Of a DNA stretch of 64,000 nucleotides, positions 39,784 to 52,150 are shown piece after piece. The notes beneath the pieces were generated by a model. It had not been told where the DNA came from. It searched no databases and saw nothing but the letters and a program-made list of their open reading frames with translations. The translations under genes and the position numbers were made by a program. Source of the DNA: Cloeon dipterum (taxonomy: Eukaryota; Arthropoda; Insecta; Ephemeroptera; Baetidae); assembly GCF_949628265.1 (NCBI RefSeq), contig NC_088790.1:15380545-15444544 (forward strand). The letters are read 5' to 3'. Within the stretch, counting starts at the first letter, position 1; each line of letters begins with the position of its first letter.

Positions 39784-40033
39784 TTTTGTTGATGTATTGG
39801 TTTACAGTTGGAAATCCGATCGGATACTTAATCAAATACCAGAACCCTTTGAATCGGGTTCTGCACAATTATACGATTCACGTCAGCAACGTGTGACTGA
39901 CGGACGAAAACTGAATTGTTATTTTAAAATCAATTTTCTGCTGTTAAACAATAATGCAAAATTACAATAATTCAAACCACCGACAATGGTTGGCTCCCAC
40001 CAAAAAGCAGGACCGCGTTCTTATACCGCTACA
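39784..40033 (-). mobile_element. LTR-retrotransposon-derived element, copy 2 (truncated)
   Basis: About 250 bp aligned to the right-hand part of copy 1 (cagttggaaatccgatcgga, cctttgaatcgggttctgca, gacggacgaaaactgaatt, caaaattacaataattcaaac). It lacks roughly 60 bp present inside copy 1 (around 37636-37700) and the whole left end with the primer-site-like segment. Its outer end on the minus strand starts TGTAGCGGTA, a TG start as in LTRs. Confidence 0.6.
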
Positions 40034-40189
40034 GATTCATTTGCACAGGCTTACATTAACTTGTCAAAATGCTAGATTTCACAATTTTTCTTTCAACAAA
40101 AATAAGGTATTTCACAACTTTATTGCCATTCTTTATCGGTCAAACATTTCAATGAACAGTATGGTATAGCTTGAAAAGAAACATTGTAA

Positions 40190-40670
40190 CTATATTCGCA
40201 TCCACCGCCCAAGCCGATTTAGCCGATCCCTTTTCCATACATGCAACGTTATTATTATTTGCTCTGAGGCGGGCGTGCTCGCAATTCGCGCGTAATGAAA
40301 ACCATTTGCATGCACACAACAGCGACGATTCATAATTTCCAACTCGCGACGAAGTAAAGTAGCAGTAATTCTCGGCGTGCTCTCTTCCTCTCCCCCAAAC
40401 AAATGCAGCAGCGATAAAGAAGGAGGCAAGAGTGCGAGTACGTTCAAAGGCAAGATGCACGCATTCCGACCCCCGTTTTCGGGGCTGCTAGTTTATCCAG
40501 AGTGCGCGGGTGCAGAATTTCTTCTCGCAGCCATCCAGCGATTATGAGCGCCTGGTTGGTAGGCAAAATGCAATTCATATCGTGTTAAATGGCCGAGAAC
40601 TTTATAGAACAATGCTTCCTATCTGCTCTCTCGTCGTACGCGCGCGCCACCGCTGTTATTACACAGCCGG
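40190..40670. other. GC/CpG-rich island 3 of the desert
   Basis: Contains an ATTTGCAT octamer (40304-40311), cgtacgcgcgcgccaccgc at about 40637 and C/T-rich stretches. Overlapping open frames on the minus strand have no protein resemblance. Confidence 0.4.
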
Positions 40671-42240
40671 GGGATGTGAAAAATAGTGAAAATTTTAATT
40701 TTTTACTGAAATATTCAGTGCCTGTAGGGTTTTTAACTACAAAGAGTTAGGAGGAACTCCCGATTGATTCAAAGCATTTTTTAAATTGTAATTAAGGTTC
40801 TTTTGATTGTGTTTCCCATTTCAATGTAATTTTAATTTTTTTAAACAAAAGACAACATAATGGCAATAAATTAAACTGGGCTTCAATTTTTTGCAACGAG
40901 GATGAAGCTTGGTTTAATTTATTGCCCTTATGAACACAACCTCGAGTAGTCGCCTATTTCAAAAATTAAAGGACAACATATTATGGAAAAGATATTTAAA
41001 TTCCACTGGACTTTTTTAGCTCTTCTTGCTTCTTTCGTGGTCATCTTTTAAATAGTTTGAAATTTCAAAAATTAATCATTCCTTCTAATCTTTATCCATT
41101 TTTCTATCTGAGAGTTGCAGATTTTAAATATTTGGATTTTGCGTTGTAAATAATAAAAAAATTAATTAGCAGTTAATTTACTCAGGCCAGTCAGGCCCGT
41201 ATAATTTTCGACTTTCTTTCACAACCCCAGGCGCACACGAGCCAGCCAGCCAGCAAACCCACCGACGTCTCTCTTTCTCGCTCGCTCTTGCGCCCCCGTA
41301 TTTAAAATTGCACGCGAAACTACTGGGGTTCCATACAAATGGGGCTAGACGTGAAGTATGCTTTTATTGCTCCCACCAGCCCGCAAACAAGAATCCCTTG
41401 TTTCGCCCTGGCAGACATCTTTTTGCAAGTAGCAAATAATTTATTTTGAGAATTGCGAAAGCAGAAAAAGCAAATATATTGCTATTTTTGCACAGGCTTT
41501 CAAATGCAATATACAGCAGTCATGATTTTTTTGCCCTTAATTTAAACAATAAATTGGCGCGAAGCAATTCAAGATATAATTACTAGAGTGGTATAAAAAA
41601 TATTTAATTATAAGTGAAGGGTTAAGGTATATTTAGAAGGTCAACTATTTTTATCTGAGCGTCTGATATAAGTTGACACCAAATAAGCACGAGACTTTGA
41701 GCTACACATAAATTAATATAAAACCATGTTTGGAGCCGAAACCTCACTAAACCCGCAAAAAGCACACTTGAATGATTCACTTCAAAACTTCAAAATTGTT
41801 CAAAAAAATATCCATGTTCTGGTATATTTTCTTAATCTTCCAAATAATTGTTCCAGATGATTCTTGATCTTGATGATAATTATTGGCACCTGTATTATTG
41901 ACTGTACTATTTGACAAAGTAAAAGTCTGTTAAATCATTTTATAAACCACTGCTTCTCGTCGCTTCTAATATCTGCAAAATTTACTAAGATTATTTTAAG
42001 AAGACAGTTGAAACCTTATTTTTTAAATTATTTTTGTCACCTTTTTTGAAAACCAAAAATAAATTTAAAGGCATAATCACTTAAACTGCGATTTTTATTG
42101 GTTAAAAATTCACCTGAAGGGTAATTAAAATACCGTAAACTCATTGACGGATACACGTAAAAAATAAGTCAGAAATAAAAAGTGTATAATTTTGAATACA
42201 CATATTTCATCTATTTTATTTATTTTAGTCCTGAGAGACA
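40671..42240. other. AT-rich spacer with small GC-rich block at 41190-41440
   Basis: AT-rich except for a C-rich block (cagccagccagcaaaccc, ctctctttctcgctcgctc) at about 41190-41440. No exon or RNA gene seen. Confidence 0.45.
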
Positions 42241-42269
42241 AGGAGAAAAGCACCAAATGGCAGATGTCT

Positions 42270-42690
42270 AAAAAAAACATCGTATTCCGACGCACAATAT
42301 GTGGCTAATTCACGATTATGGCGAGCAAAAGTCGCTTATTATGGCCAATATATTTCAAGCTCGAGTGCGTCCATTGTGCAACAGAAGCCATCAAAAGGAC
42401 AAAATTGCGCGTCGTTGAGTGACGATAATGGACAACAAACAAACAAACTAGCAGCGAGAGCGAGCAAAATAACCTGCTTGGTGCGGTTGGCCAGAGCGAT
42501 TTGTCTGAAATATGCTCAATCGGGCGCGGCGCAATCGGAGCCATCCATTTGTCTTCTCTCCGAGTCTCTTTTTGCATCGGAATCCACTGCACGACTAATG
42601 GGCGTAATAATTAACACGCGACCCGCCGGGGAACACCGACAACCCTATCCACTTGCAGCTTCATTCCAACGTCGCGCATGTATTAAATAC
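42270..42690. other. GC-rich island of the desert
   Basis: Contains a 145-codon open frame on the plus strand (42301-42738) and an overlapping frame on the minus strand. Codon-level character is poor, with no domain resemblance, so I treat it as non-coding island. Confidence 0.35.
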
Positions 42691-43259
42691 ATAATTTCAA
42701 TTATAAAATGTCTGGCTGGCAAGAGAAATATTGATTAACTATGACTGTAGAAGCTTTTAAAATTTAACATCCCCTAAAAAGAAATTGAATTTTATTTTTA
42801 AAATATTTCTAAATTTGGGCAAGCTAATGACAATTCCAGAGCTGTTTAAGATTTCGGGGTTTTGAAAACAGTAGTGGAAATATAGTTATGCTGCTAATAC
42901 ATAATTTTTATTTGCAAATTGATATTGATACTGCTTTAGATATCTTGTAGATATAATTAAGGGGTTAAAAAGGGCAATGGAATTTATGAAATAAAGGCAT
43001 GGCTGCGGGATCAAAATAAGAAAACCAATTTTTCATTCCATCTAGAAAATTAAATTTTGTTATTGTTTTAATTTTGAACGTTTTGACTAGATTAAAGCAG
43101 ACAATATTTAATTTAAAAAAATATACGTTAAAACTTACGTATACTTTTGACGCCATAATAAATTTTTTCAAAGGTATTGTAGCATCCATTTTGAAATTTA
43201 TTTTTGGTTGACGCGTTTTGAACAGACTCACTCAGTCAGTCATTAATTAATAAATTTTT

Positions 43260-43800
43260 GTCGGTTAGTGTAGGTTCAAATTTGAAGTTGTGCCATGTAT
43301 TTTGTAGTTATTGTAGGTGTTCCCCGTTGGAGAGTTGAAATTTGCATCGAGGCGGGTGGTGTGCAATAAATATCGCACGTTTCGGGGCACAATGGAGAGA
43401 TGATGCCGCGGGGAGTGATTGCGCCAGATTTTTGGCTCACTTTTAACAATTGGTGGTTGTTTGAGGGCCCGCCAGCGCGCATATAATATATTATTATGAA
43501 TGCACACAAACACACACACGGCTCTTTTGTGAAATTTCGTTACGGACGACCGTTAGGGCCGCGCGCGCACATTATTTTGTAGCAAGTGAGTATTTAGCCG
43601 CGGCAATTATTGTCATTATTATTATTACTATCAGCAGCCAGAGAGAGCGTATGACAATTCTTCAGTGGCCGCAAAGCCGGTTTTGCGTCGCTGCAAATAT
43701 ATTTTCCGCAACACTCGCTCTGCGCTGTGCGATCTCTGCCTGCTCCGCGCGCGGGAAGTGAGCGAATGCAAATCCTATATATATAGGCATCGCCACTTGA
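43260..43800. other. GC/CpG-rich island of the desert
   Basis: Holds two octamer motifs (43340-43347 and 43766-43773), CA repeats near 43505 and gccgcgcgcgcaca at about 43558. AT-rich sequence flanks it on both sides. No exon supported. Confidence 0.4.
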
Positions 43801-45379
43801 TTTAACTTGTGTTTAGTTTTAAAATAATCTGTATTATTCTTCATTTTTAATATGTTATTAGTTATTTAGAAACTAGTACAACACAGAATTTCTAGAACAC
43901 AATAAATGGTCAATTCTCAATCAGATTGCTTTTAGTTAACCATAAACTCTTTTGTACATATTGTGTGAAAATCGATATTTTTTTCTTGAAAAATAGTGCA
44001 TTATTTTAGCTGGCGTTTTAGTACAAAATAATATGTTTTATAACTGATATAAGGAGAAAAATATATGGTTTTTAAATGTTCAACATTTTATTGATTTTGC
44101 TAAGTGTGGAAGATTTACCGCATCAGGCCACTATTTACTTTTTTTCCTCTTAAAACGATGTTTACACTGCCCTCACTGAGGGTATAGGCGTATATTTAAA
44201 CAAGAGTACTATAACTCTCTTTGCGTATGTGTGTTAGTTTTGTTATCCCGGCTCTTTGTGTTTTGCGGCAAAAATGTTTTGTTGGTCGCACTTTTGATAA
44301 TTAACCCTATAGTAATGCAATTTTACGACTTGAAGTTTTAAATCCCAGGAAAAAACAAATAAAAATCAATTTAACAGTGCAGCCACCAATTCCCTTTGCA
44401 GTCGACGATCTAGATCTGGATATGAAATAGCGTTGGCCGAGTTTATTGTCTGATCAGTATCGCTAAATAAATGCACTCTTTTTTATTGCACTGTGAGTAA
44501 GTGGAGATGGCCCAACTCTTCAGCTTTTCTCAGAAATTAAACAGGTGGGCCCGCGCATGACGCAAGAATCGCGTTGCAATTGATGGGTCGCCAATTTAAT
44601 ACCTGACTCACTCGCATTTGATTTGACTTGAAATATGTTAATTAGATTCAATCAGGGTTGTGAATTCTCTCGTTTTTACAGTACAACGGTCGGTTTAAGA
44701 CGGCTCCCAAGTCAATTTATACGGCTTTAGATGGATTTCGGAACAAGTATACTGTACCCGTCGTTTTTATGGTGTGTTTCATTTTTAATAATATGAGTGT
44801 GAGAGGAATATTTTTCTAGAAATTTCGTTGAATGTAATATATTCTATTAACCAATTAAATAAAATGGATTATTTTATCCAGAGTCCTGAGTCCAGACACA
44901 TAAAAAACAAGAGAATAATCTAAAAAAAACAATTAAAATGGTACAGATAATCTCTTTCCTAAAAATATTTTTACATTTTGAGAACTTTGAATTTGATATC
45001 TATTAATTTCCTGCCCCGTGTCAGATTTCTTTTGGATCGTTTAACTGTTTTTGTATATTCTACAATATGAAGAAGGAGCTGGATTTTTTATCTTTAAAAT
45101 ATGAAATATTATTAACTATGTATCAGGTTATTAAAAACAATTAAATTTTGTGGCATTTTATCACTGGATTCTTGTACCAATTAAGATATTAAAAAATGAA
45201 TTTCCATTGCTGTAATAGTATAATAATAATATACCGAAATTGAAATATACGGTTAAATAAAAGCTCGAAATACACCAAGGAAAGCTGAATTTATAAATTT
45301 AATAAAAAAAATGAGCGACCGGCTTAATTATTATTTATTTTATTGGACACCATCAGTGCACAACTACAGTCAATTACAA
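43801..45379. other. AT-rich spacer
   Basis: AT-rich; a minor GC-richer patch at about 44500-44600 and a TTTAAGACGG-type motif at about 44690. Nothing else seen. Confidence 0.5.
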
Positions 45380-45560
45380 TTTTATTTATTATAACGGAAT
45401 GCTTGAGATAATGTTAAAGGTTTTTTGACACAGTCTAGTAAAGATGAAAACATTTATGTGAACAGACGAGGAAATGATAGCCATGAAAAGAATATCTAGT
45501 TAACATAGCCCTATCTTTACAATTTGTATTAGTCAAATCGAATTTACACATAGCAGGGGT

Positions 45561-45890
45561 TTAAAAAAACTGTGGGTCATTAGATTGTCTTTTAACATTC
45601 ATATCGTTTAAAAACTTTTCATATGCAGCTGTAGAGGGAAGAGAGTATTTGGATTTAAGGTTATTAACAAAAAATTCAGTCTGAACCAATTCATAGGCAA
45701 ATCTAGACTTAATTCTCTTGTCTACGCTAAGGGCTTTTTTAAAGAATCTAGATTTAGCGCATTCCAACCGACTAAAACAGACTAAGTAAAACAAGTTTTC
45801 GGGTTGGAAGATTTCAACTAGAATGCTATTAACCTCTTGATAGTAAAATGGATCTGATTTAAGCCACGGACATAAAAATGCGGTTCGTCA
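45561..45890 (-). CDS. Unrecognised terminal-exon candidate
   Basis: On the minus strand a frame stays open from the stop at ~45890 to TAA at 45561, about 108 codons, in AT-rich sequence where stops are frequent. The translation has balanced amino-acid use and amphipathic character (e.g. FYYQEVNSILVEIFQPENLF, KRIKSRFAYELVQTEFFVNN, ending NVKRQSNDPQFF). An AATAAATAAA-type poly(A) signal lies ~180 nt downstream (forward TTTATTTATT at ~45381-45390). No good splice acceptor in frame was found upstream: pyrimidine-AG sites at ~45980 and ~45920 are followed by a stop. It could be the last exon of an unknown gene, a transposon ORF remnant or chance. I do not recognise the protein. Confidence 0.35.
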
Positions 45891-46039
45891 CTGACTTCTA
45901 GCCATTTTAGCCACTAAGACGGTGTTTGCAGTTGAAGACGATTTTAAATTCATGGTCATTTGATGATCCAGGCTAAGAGAAAAATGTTGGACAGTCTACA
46001 TTTCTCAGCCCACTTAAACGCTACATTTTGCACGTGAAA

Positions 46040-46560
46040 AAGCATTCTCGCAGGTCCGCTACTGCGCTGTTTTAATTGAACGCGCGTTCGTTAGGTAAGA
46101 GGGCACGGGGACGTGACGCGGCTCTATTAATAGGCCGCTTGATGTTATAATTATTTCAAAAAGCAACACAGCCCCCGAGGGAGGCAATATTATTTCCGTG
46201 CGGCATAACCAACGCGACAAAAACCAGATTTTCCCGAGTTGCTGTCGAAACAAAAACAAACCGGCCGAATTTTCTCTTCCGGCACGCGGAAAAGCGTCTC
46301 TCGCATGGAAAAGTCATAAATAAATTTTGTGAGATTTTATGTATGACGTCGGGAAGGCCGGGCGGAAACAGTTTTGCCTGCTTTCCTCCGCGTTCTTTGC
46401 TATCGTTTTGCTCCTTTCTTGTATTGCCAGTCACACAAGCGCGTGTGTGTTTTGTGATAAGATCTCGCAGTTTGTGTGATTTGCTCCACATTGCAGAGAA
46501 AGACCGGCGCTCAGGGACCAGAACTACAGGCAAAAGTTTCAATTGTAAAAAATCGTCATT
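46040..46560. other. GC-rich island of the desert
   Basis: CpG-rich sequence (gaacgcgcgttcg palindrome at about 46078, gaaggccgggcgg) with AT-core motifs such as attaataggccgc. Minus-strand frame of 128 codons (46156-46542) shows no family resemblance. Confidence 0.4.
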
Positions 46561-46809
46561 TCGGCTGATTTTCTAAAACCTATAGCAGTTGCGATTGATA
46601 ATTTTGTAGTTTCACTGAACAAATCTTTAAATTAAACCATGACAATTTTTCACAGATAAAAATACAGCCGAATATAATATAGATCTAATGTTAAGTATTT
46701 ATTTTGTTGTGGTATTGCAGGGCTGAGAGGAAATATTGAAATTCGATTTAGTTTCAAATTTCAACTTTATCGAAATGCTTTTAAGTATAAAAATTTACTC
46801 ATAAAACCT

Positions 46810-47180
46810 CTTCAGCTGGTAAGGGGAGGTCAAGACGAGTCTATCGGTGTTAAATTTTTGCAATTCTAATGCTTGGAATCCGAGATTTGGAGCTGACAAT
46901 GTTTGCAAAACACGAAAATGCCGCAAAATTCGTAATTTTCGAGTTTTAAATAGGAAAATATATCATCTTTCTGAATTTCTCACACAATTTCAAAGATTCC
47001 TAAGACAAAATTTAAGCACATTTTATAAATTAAAAAATCGTGAGCTTAATATCAAAATTTTTAATTACAAACCAAAATTAGCAATTGACCTTGACCTTTG
47101 ACATCAAGTTTGGTGTTAGCGAGAATAATTTAAAAGCACAGCAACTTTTTTAAATTGCGCTACGGGAAGATGAAATACTG
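46810..47180 (+). repeat. Dispersed repeat family, copy at 46.8 kb
   Basis: Its first ~120 bp (gaggtcaagac, gcaattctaatgcttggaat, CCGAGATTTgg, gctgacaatgtttgcaaaa) match 15787-15960; the rest matches the reverse complement of 10540-10830. This is the longest copy seen and probably best approximates the full element. No coding capacity apparent. Confidence 0.5.
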
Positions 47181-47804
47181 GAAGTCTCATTATTTTTTTT
47201 TCAGAACTTTTCTGTAACACCAGTTTACATATTTTGTCAAAAAAGTATGACAAAATTTAATCTACTAGGCCGACTTCTGTTTGAGTTTGCTCGACCTAAT
47301 GCCACAATTTGTCCTCTGACCTGTGACTTTGTCCAAAATACAAGAAAAATTTAGGGAAAAAATTATGTTTCTCTTTGGCAGGGTTTCTCCAAGGCTATTG
47401 TTGGGATAATCAAGCCAAACTTTTCAACCCTTACAAAACCATCGAAACCAAAAAACGTACCTGACAAAACCTAGGGGTAACAAATTTGTCCTTTCCTTCA
47501 TGAATAAAAATAAAAAAAATGTGCGAGAAACTGAGGATTAGAACTCAAAACGAATTTTTTTCGTAAACGCACTGAACATAAAAACGTCTAAATTTTGTTC
47601 TAGCATTGTCTTTTCTTTAAAAAACAATATAGCTCACAGTCGCAATTTAATCTGTCTTATCCGTTTGATAATACCGTGTAAATTTTTCTTTGCTTTCCCT
47701 TCAGAGCGCTTTAGGGCATACTAAAATATTTACCTATTTTGTTTCCTCCCTAAAAAATAAAATGTACAACCCAAATATCAAATTACGAGAAATCAATTTG
47801 GTGT
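47181..47804. other. AT-rich spacer
   Basis: AT-rich, nothing recognisable. Confidence 0.5.
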
Positions 47805-48054
47805 TCTGTGAGTAGCTGCAAATCCGGTCCCAGCGGCGTATTAGAGACTAGCTTGTCTTTGGCTCCAATCTGTTCGGCACCCTCTCGTCCGCGCCGTTCA
47901 ATCCTTCTTCGCTCCGGCGGCGATATTATATGCCCTGCTCCTGCTTTATTCTTTCCTCCTCATAGCGCGCGCGTACTTTTCCAACCAGCTCCTCTCTATA
48001 TTATAACAACCAACATACGCCCATTTATCTTCGTTTTTGTTGCGGTTCTGTCTG

Positions 48055-48119
<65 letters not shown>

Positions 48120-48123
48120 GTCG

Positions 48124-48155
<32 letters not shown>

Positions 48156-48560
48156 CACACACAAACTAAACCCACCCCTTTTATTCGAGCGCCTCATCTT
48201 CGAACTTTCATATAAAATCCTCCAGCGCGCGCGTGGCCCTGCTCTACGCGAATATTTGTAATATTTTTTTTCATCCGAGAGCGTAGGAGGGTGCAGATTT
48301 AATGGCCCCCTGTTCCTCCATTCCTCTGCATCTCGTCGTTCAGTTTGTTGTTTGTTTTATTGTTCGCGTCGCGCAAATAAATAACTAATAAATATAAATA
48401 ATGCCGCCGCTCGTTCACTCGCAAGCGCGTGATTTTATTGTTAGCATTTATTGCCCTTTGTTTTTCGGATTCCGCGTTTTTGCATTGGCCGCTTTACTAC
48501 CGTGCACATATTATCCTTGAGCAGAGCTGAATGGCTTGCTAAAAATTGTACAAATCGCAG
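47805..48560. other. GC-rich island with CT/GA hairpin
   Basis: A large GC/CpG-rich island (tccgcgccgttcaat, ctccggcggcg, gcgcgcgcgta). It contains the CT/GA inverted repeat listed separately. No exon supported. Confidence 0.4.
48058..48151. repeat. CT tract followed by GA tract (inverted repeat)
   Basis: A pure (CT)n run at 48058-48109, a short break ending in cgcagtcg, and (GA)n at 48124-48151. The arms are complementary over about 28 bp, so the DNA or RNA could form a hairpin. GAGA-factor-type sites are abundant here. Confidence 0.9.
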
Positions 48561-48899
48561 GATCAATTCAGCAAGACTACCTAAACGTCGATGGCGCAAA
48601 CCTATTTTATTTATTTATACATTTTCTTCTCAACTGCCTCATTTATACCAGGACGATATAGTAGACTTCAAGATTTAAGAAAAACAAAGCGATTTGAAAA
48701 AATACTTTTTCAGAGAAATTAATGTGGCTCAAAATTAGGTTTTTATGTAGAGAAATTAATTCATTGAACAAAGATTACGACAAGTTAGTTGATTTTGACA
48801 GGAGCTTGACCATTTAAATTGCTTGAGATCCCAATTTTTACTAATTTGAATACCACGACTTCTAGATAAAAAATAACATGAAAGTAGACGAAAACACTA

Positions 48900-49057
48900 A
48901 ACGCCCAGACCTAAAAATTGCCTTTTTGTTTACGCACTCGAATCTCGAGCGGAGGACAATTTGGTTAAAAAGTGCGGACAGAGCGACCGCCAGGCGAAGC
49001 ACTCTTGAAATTTATACACACATTCAGGGGAATAAATTCCAGTGTCTCTCTGCACTC

Positions 49058-49108
<51 letters not shown>

Positions 49109-49435
49109 CTCTCCTGCTTTGTTCGCTTTCATTCTCTTTTGGTTAATTTTGACTCTTGAGTGAATTCGGGCGATAAATCTGGCGGATGTGCAGGCGAGGC
49201 AGGCAGGGAAAGCAGCGCGCAGAAAGTCAGTCACATGGTGCGTGTGTATTTTGCGGCGTCAAAGGGGCGAGTGGCGACACAAAGACGCCGCGCGAGCACC
49301 ACCGCCGCCGCCCTGCCGCAAAGAGCCTCTCGCTCTCTCTGTTTCCCTCTCTCAACCTACACACGCCGCTTGCACTGCTGCTCCTCACCCCTGCAGAGCA
49401 CATCAGGAAAATATACAAACTCCAAATGCAAATAG
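48900..49435. other. GC-rich island with CT tract
   Basis: CpG-rich (gccgcgcgagcaccaccgcc at about 49288) with the CT tract at 49060-49105 and an ATGCAAAT octamer at 49426-49433. Three overlapping frames are open; none resembles a protein family. Confidence 0.4.
49060..49105. repeat. (CT)n microsatellite
   Basis: Uninterrupted CT dinucleotides for about 46 bp. Confidence 0.95.
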
Positions 49436-50459
49436 CAAAATACACTTAGTCAGGTCGTTAAGTGCTTTTCGTAGAAATTTTACTCTCAATTGAAATATTT
49501 ATTAAGTATATAATTATAAATATAAGGTTTCAAATGCTTTGAGCTTTTCGTGTTCATATTCATGTGAAGTAATTAATAAATTGTCATGAAGGGATAATTT
49601 AAATTTTTATATTTTTGAATTGTAAATATAACAATTAACAATTTCTAATACTCTTCTATCAAATAAATTGTAAGATGTTGACCGCTATAAATGAAAAATA
49701 TTTTTATTCATTTACATCCGATGATAATTAAAATTCAATTTTTGGCTTCAAATCTTAAGAAACGATAGCTTTGTCTACTTTTTTACGATTTTAATCGAAT
49801 TTTATTTTTCCTTTTGTATCTGATTTACTTTTCACCCCAAATGAGCACGAATCAACAGTTAAAATATATCTAGAAAACATTCCAAACAACTAAAAAACTA
49901 TTTAAGTCGTTTAAGAAGCCTGATAAACACTTAAAAGAATTTCCTACAATCAATTTGTTTCAACTGTGGTTTTAAGATTTACGTTTGAAACGTGTTAATT
50001 TTAGAAATAGAAAAAATAAATTTAATATGTTGAGATTTATTAATCATAACCATTATTTACAATGTAATTAGAGATTTATTCAGGAATATTTTGGGATTCA
50101 CAATTTTCTCGTTCTTTCATCTTTGCGATTTTGTTGGTTTTGGAATTCTTTATCGGAAAAAGATTATTAACCTGAATCAACTAATGTATTTTCTGCTCTA
50201 TAAAGAAGATAGTTTTCTAGAAATATTTGATCCCGTTGTTGCTGACTTTAAAATAGCTCGGGGGCTTAAATTCCACATGTGGTGAAAAAAAACTTGATTT
50301 TCAACACAAGAAGACAGTGCTCATTGCTTGATTAGCACACAAACTTTGGAGCCGATTGGCTCAGAAATTTAAACAGCAACCTGTGAAAATGTGAGATATT
50401 TTCCAATTTTCAGGGGGCATAATATATTTGGCGTATTATACTTTTTCAGTTCAATCCAC
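49436..50459. other. AT-rich spacer
   Basis: AT-rich; no exon or repeat of note. Confidence 0.5.
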
Positions 50460-51010
50460 TTTGATCTTATTTATTAGCGGACAAAGTGCAATGACACGAA
50501 CCGTTGACTGCCCGCAAACACATCCGCGTTTATTAAATATATTTGTGTTTCATTCATAGAACGCTTCCTGACCTTGATATATTACGAGCATGACAATAAA
50601 GTGCGTGTCTGCGACGTCGCATGTGACCTAGAGTTGGAGCTCTCTTTCCCACACTGAACCCCGTCGGTCGGCTGAAAAGGGTTGGGCCGGGAAGACGCGA
50701 AAAGAAAGCACAAGAGTGGTACGTGCCCGCGCAGAAATTGGCTGCTCACTTGACTCGAAATATAAAAAAGACCGGTCCGTGGTCCGGCGCGGCACAAGGT
50801 CAGCTCCGTTATAAAGCAAGGTCACTGTCGAGTGCGGACTGGATGGCTAAAGGTGTATATGCGCGCATACAAATAAATAACACACACACACAACTAAATG
50901 TCGCGGGTCGTTGCCCCTGCCCGAAACCAGTATTGCACATAAACCGTATTTTAACGAGCCGTCGCACACATGCGCTACACAAGCTACATAATTATTTTCT
51001 TTCGTACCCT
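50460..51010. other. GC-rich island of the desert
   Basis: GC-richer sequence with CA repeat near 50880 and CpG clusters (gtccggcgcggcaca). No exon supported. Confidence 0.35.
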
Positions 51011-52150
51011 TTGGCCATACAGGATGAATGCATATTTTGCATACCTTAAAACTTTTATTGAGAAACGATGAAAAGATTGAAAATGTTTTCCAGAATGATA
51101 CGAACAGATGAGCTTTTTATAACAGGATTTTTATATTTTTTCTCATTCTTATTGGGTTGGGATATTTAGACTGTTTATTCAACGAAACAATAAATAAATA
51201 ATTTTATTTAAGATGGGTTTAAAACAAGTTTAGGTGCATTTTTTAACCATTTTATAGATAATTTCTTACCAAAATGTGATGAAGGATTTCCATTTAATAA
51301 CATTTTTTTATCTATAAAACGATTTTTAATGTCGCAGGATGAATTTTAATATTCTTTGATGAAATTCTCTGAAAATCTCTAAGTCCTAAAACTATTTCAC
51401 TCGAACTCTGTATAATCTTAAGACTCCATGTGTAATTTTTAATTTGTAATTCATTCATTTAGAAAATCCATTGAACTTATTTTATTACGTTTAAATGAAG
51501 CCAAAATTTCAATTTTTGTCCGTAAAGGTATGGAATGAAGACTAGACTGTTTTTGTGCGTACAATATTAAGAATTATAAAAAAAGGAAATTAATCTCTCA
51601 ATTGTATAAGGCGAATTTTTCCAAGATTGAACGACCACAATGATAAAATAATAAAAAAATGAGGAGGACAAAAAATAGCAACACAGATCCAGAACTGGGT
51701 TTTATTGCAATGTCAACTCAATGGTAGAAAATTACGAAGCCTTGATTTGCTGATAAGGCCTGTAATTGGCTGAAATTGCAATATAAATCTGTGCTGAATC
51801 AATTTTGATATTATTCCTTCTGCACAAAGTTTTTTTTTAATTTTTCCGATTTTGGCGCTAAAATCTAGGTAAAAATTTTCATTTTAAATCTAGAAATTTA
51901 CTTCCCTACTTAACACCTTATTGTGTAAGAAAAACAGTCTGCTATAATTAGCTAGACAAATAACAACAATACTTTCCTGACTATAGGATTTGTTTGCAAT
52001 GAAATGTCTGCCTCTTTCCACTTGACTGGACTTAATCGTGGCTAACCTTTTTAGGATTTCTCGCATAAAAGTATTATCACGGAATTGCAATCTTGCGTAC
52101 GAATCACAGCGTCGAATGAAAACAATAATAAAAAAAGTACAGCCAGCCAC
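51011..52150. other. AT-rich spacer
   Basis: AT-rich; no feature seen. Confidence 0.5.

Noticed and set aside
47946..48261. Ser/Leu and Arg/Glu repeat proteins over the CT/GA tracts
   Set aside because: Trivial translation of a dinucleotide repeat.
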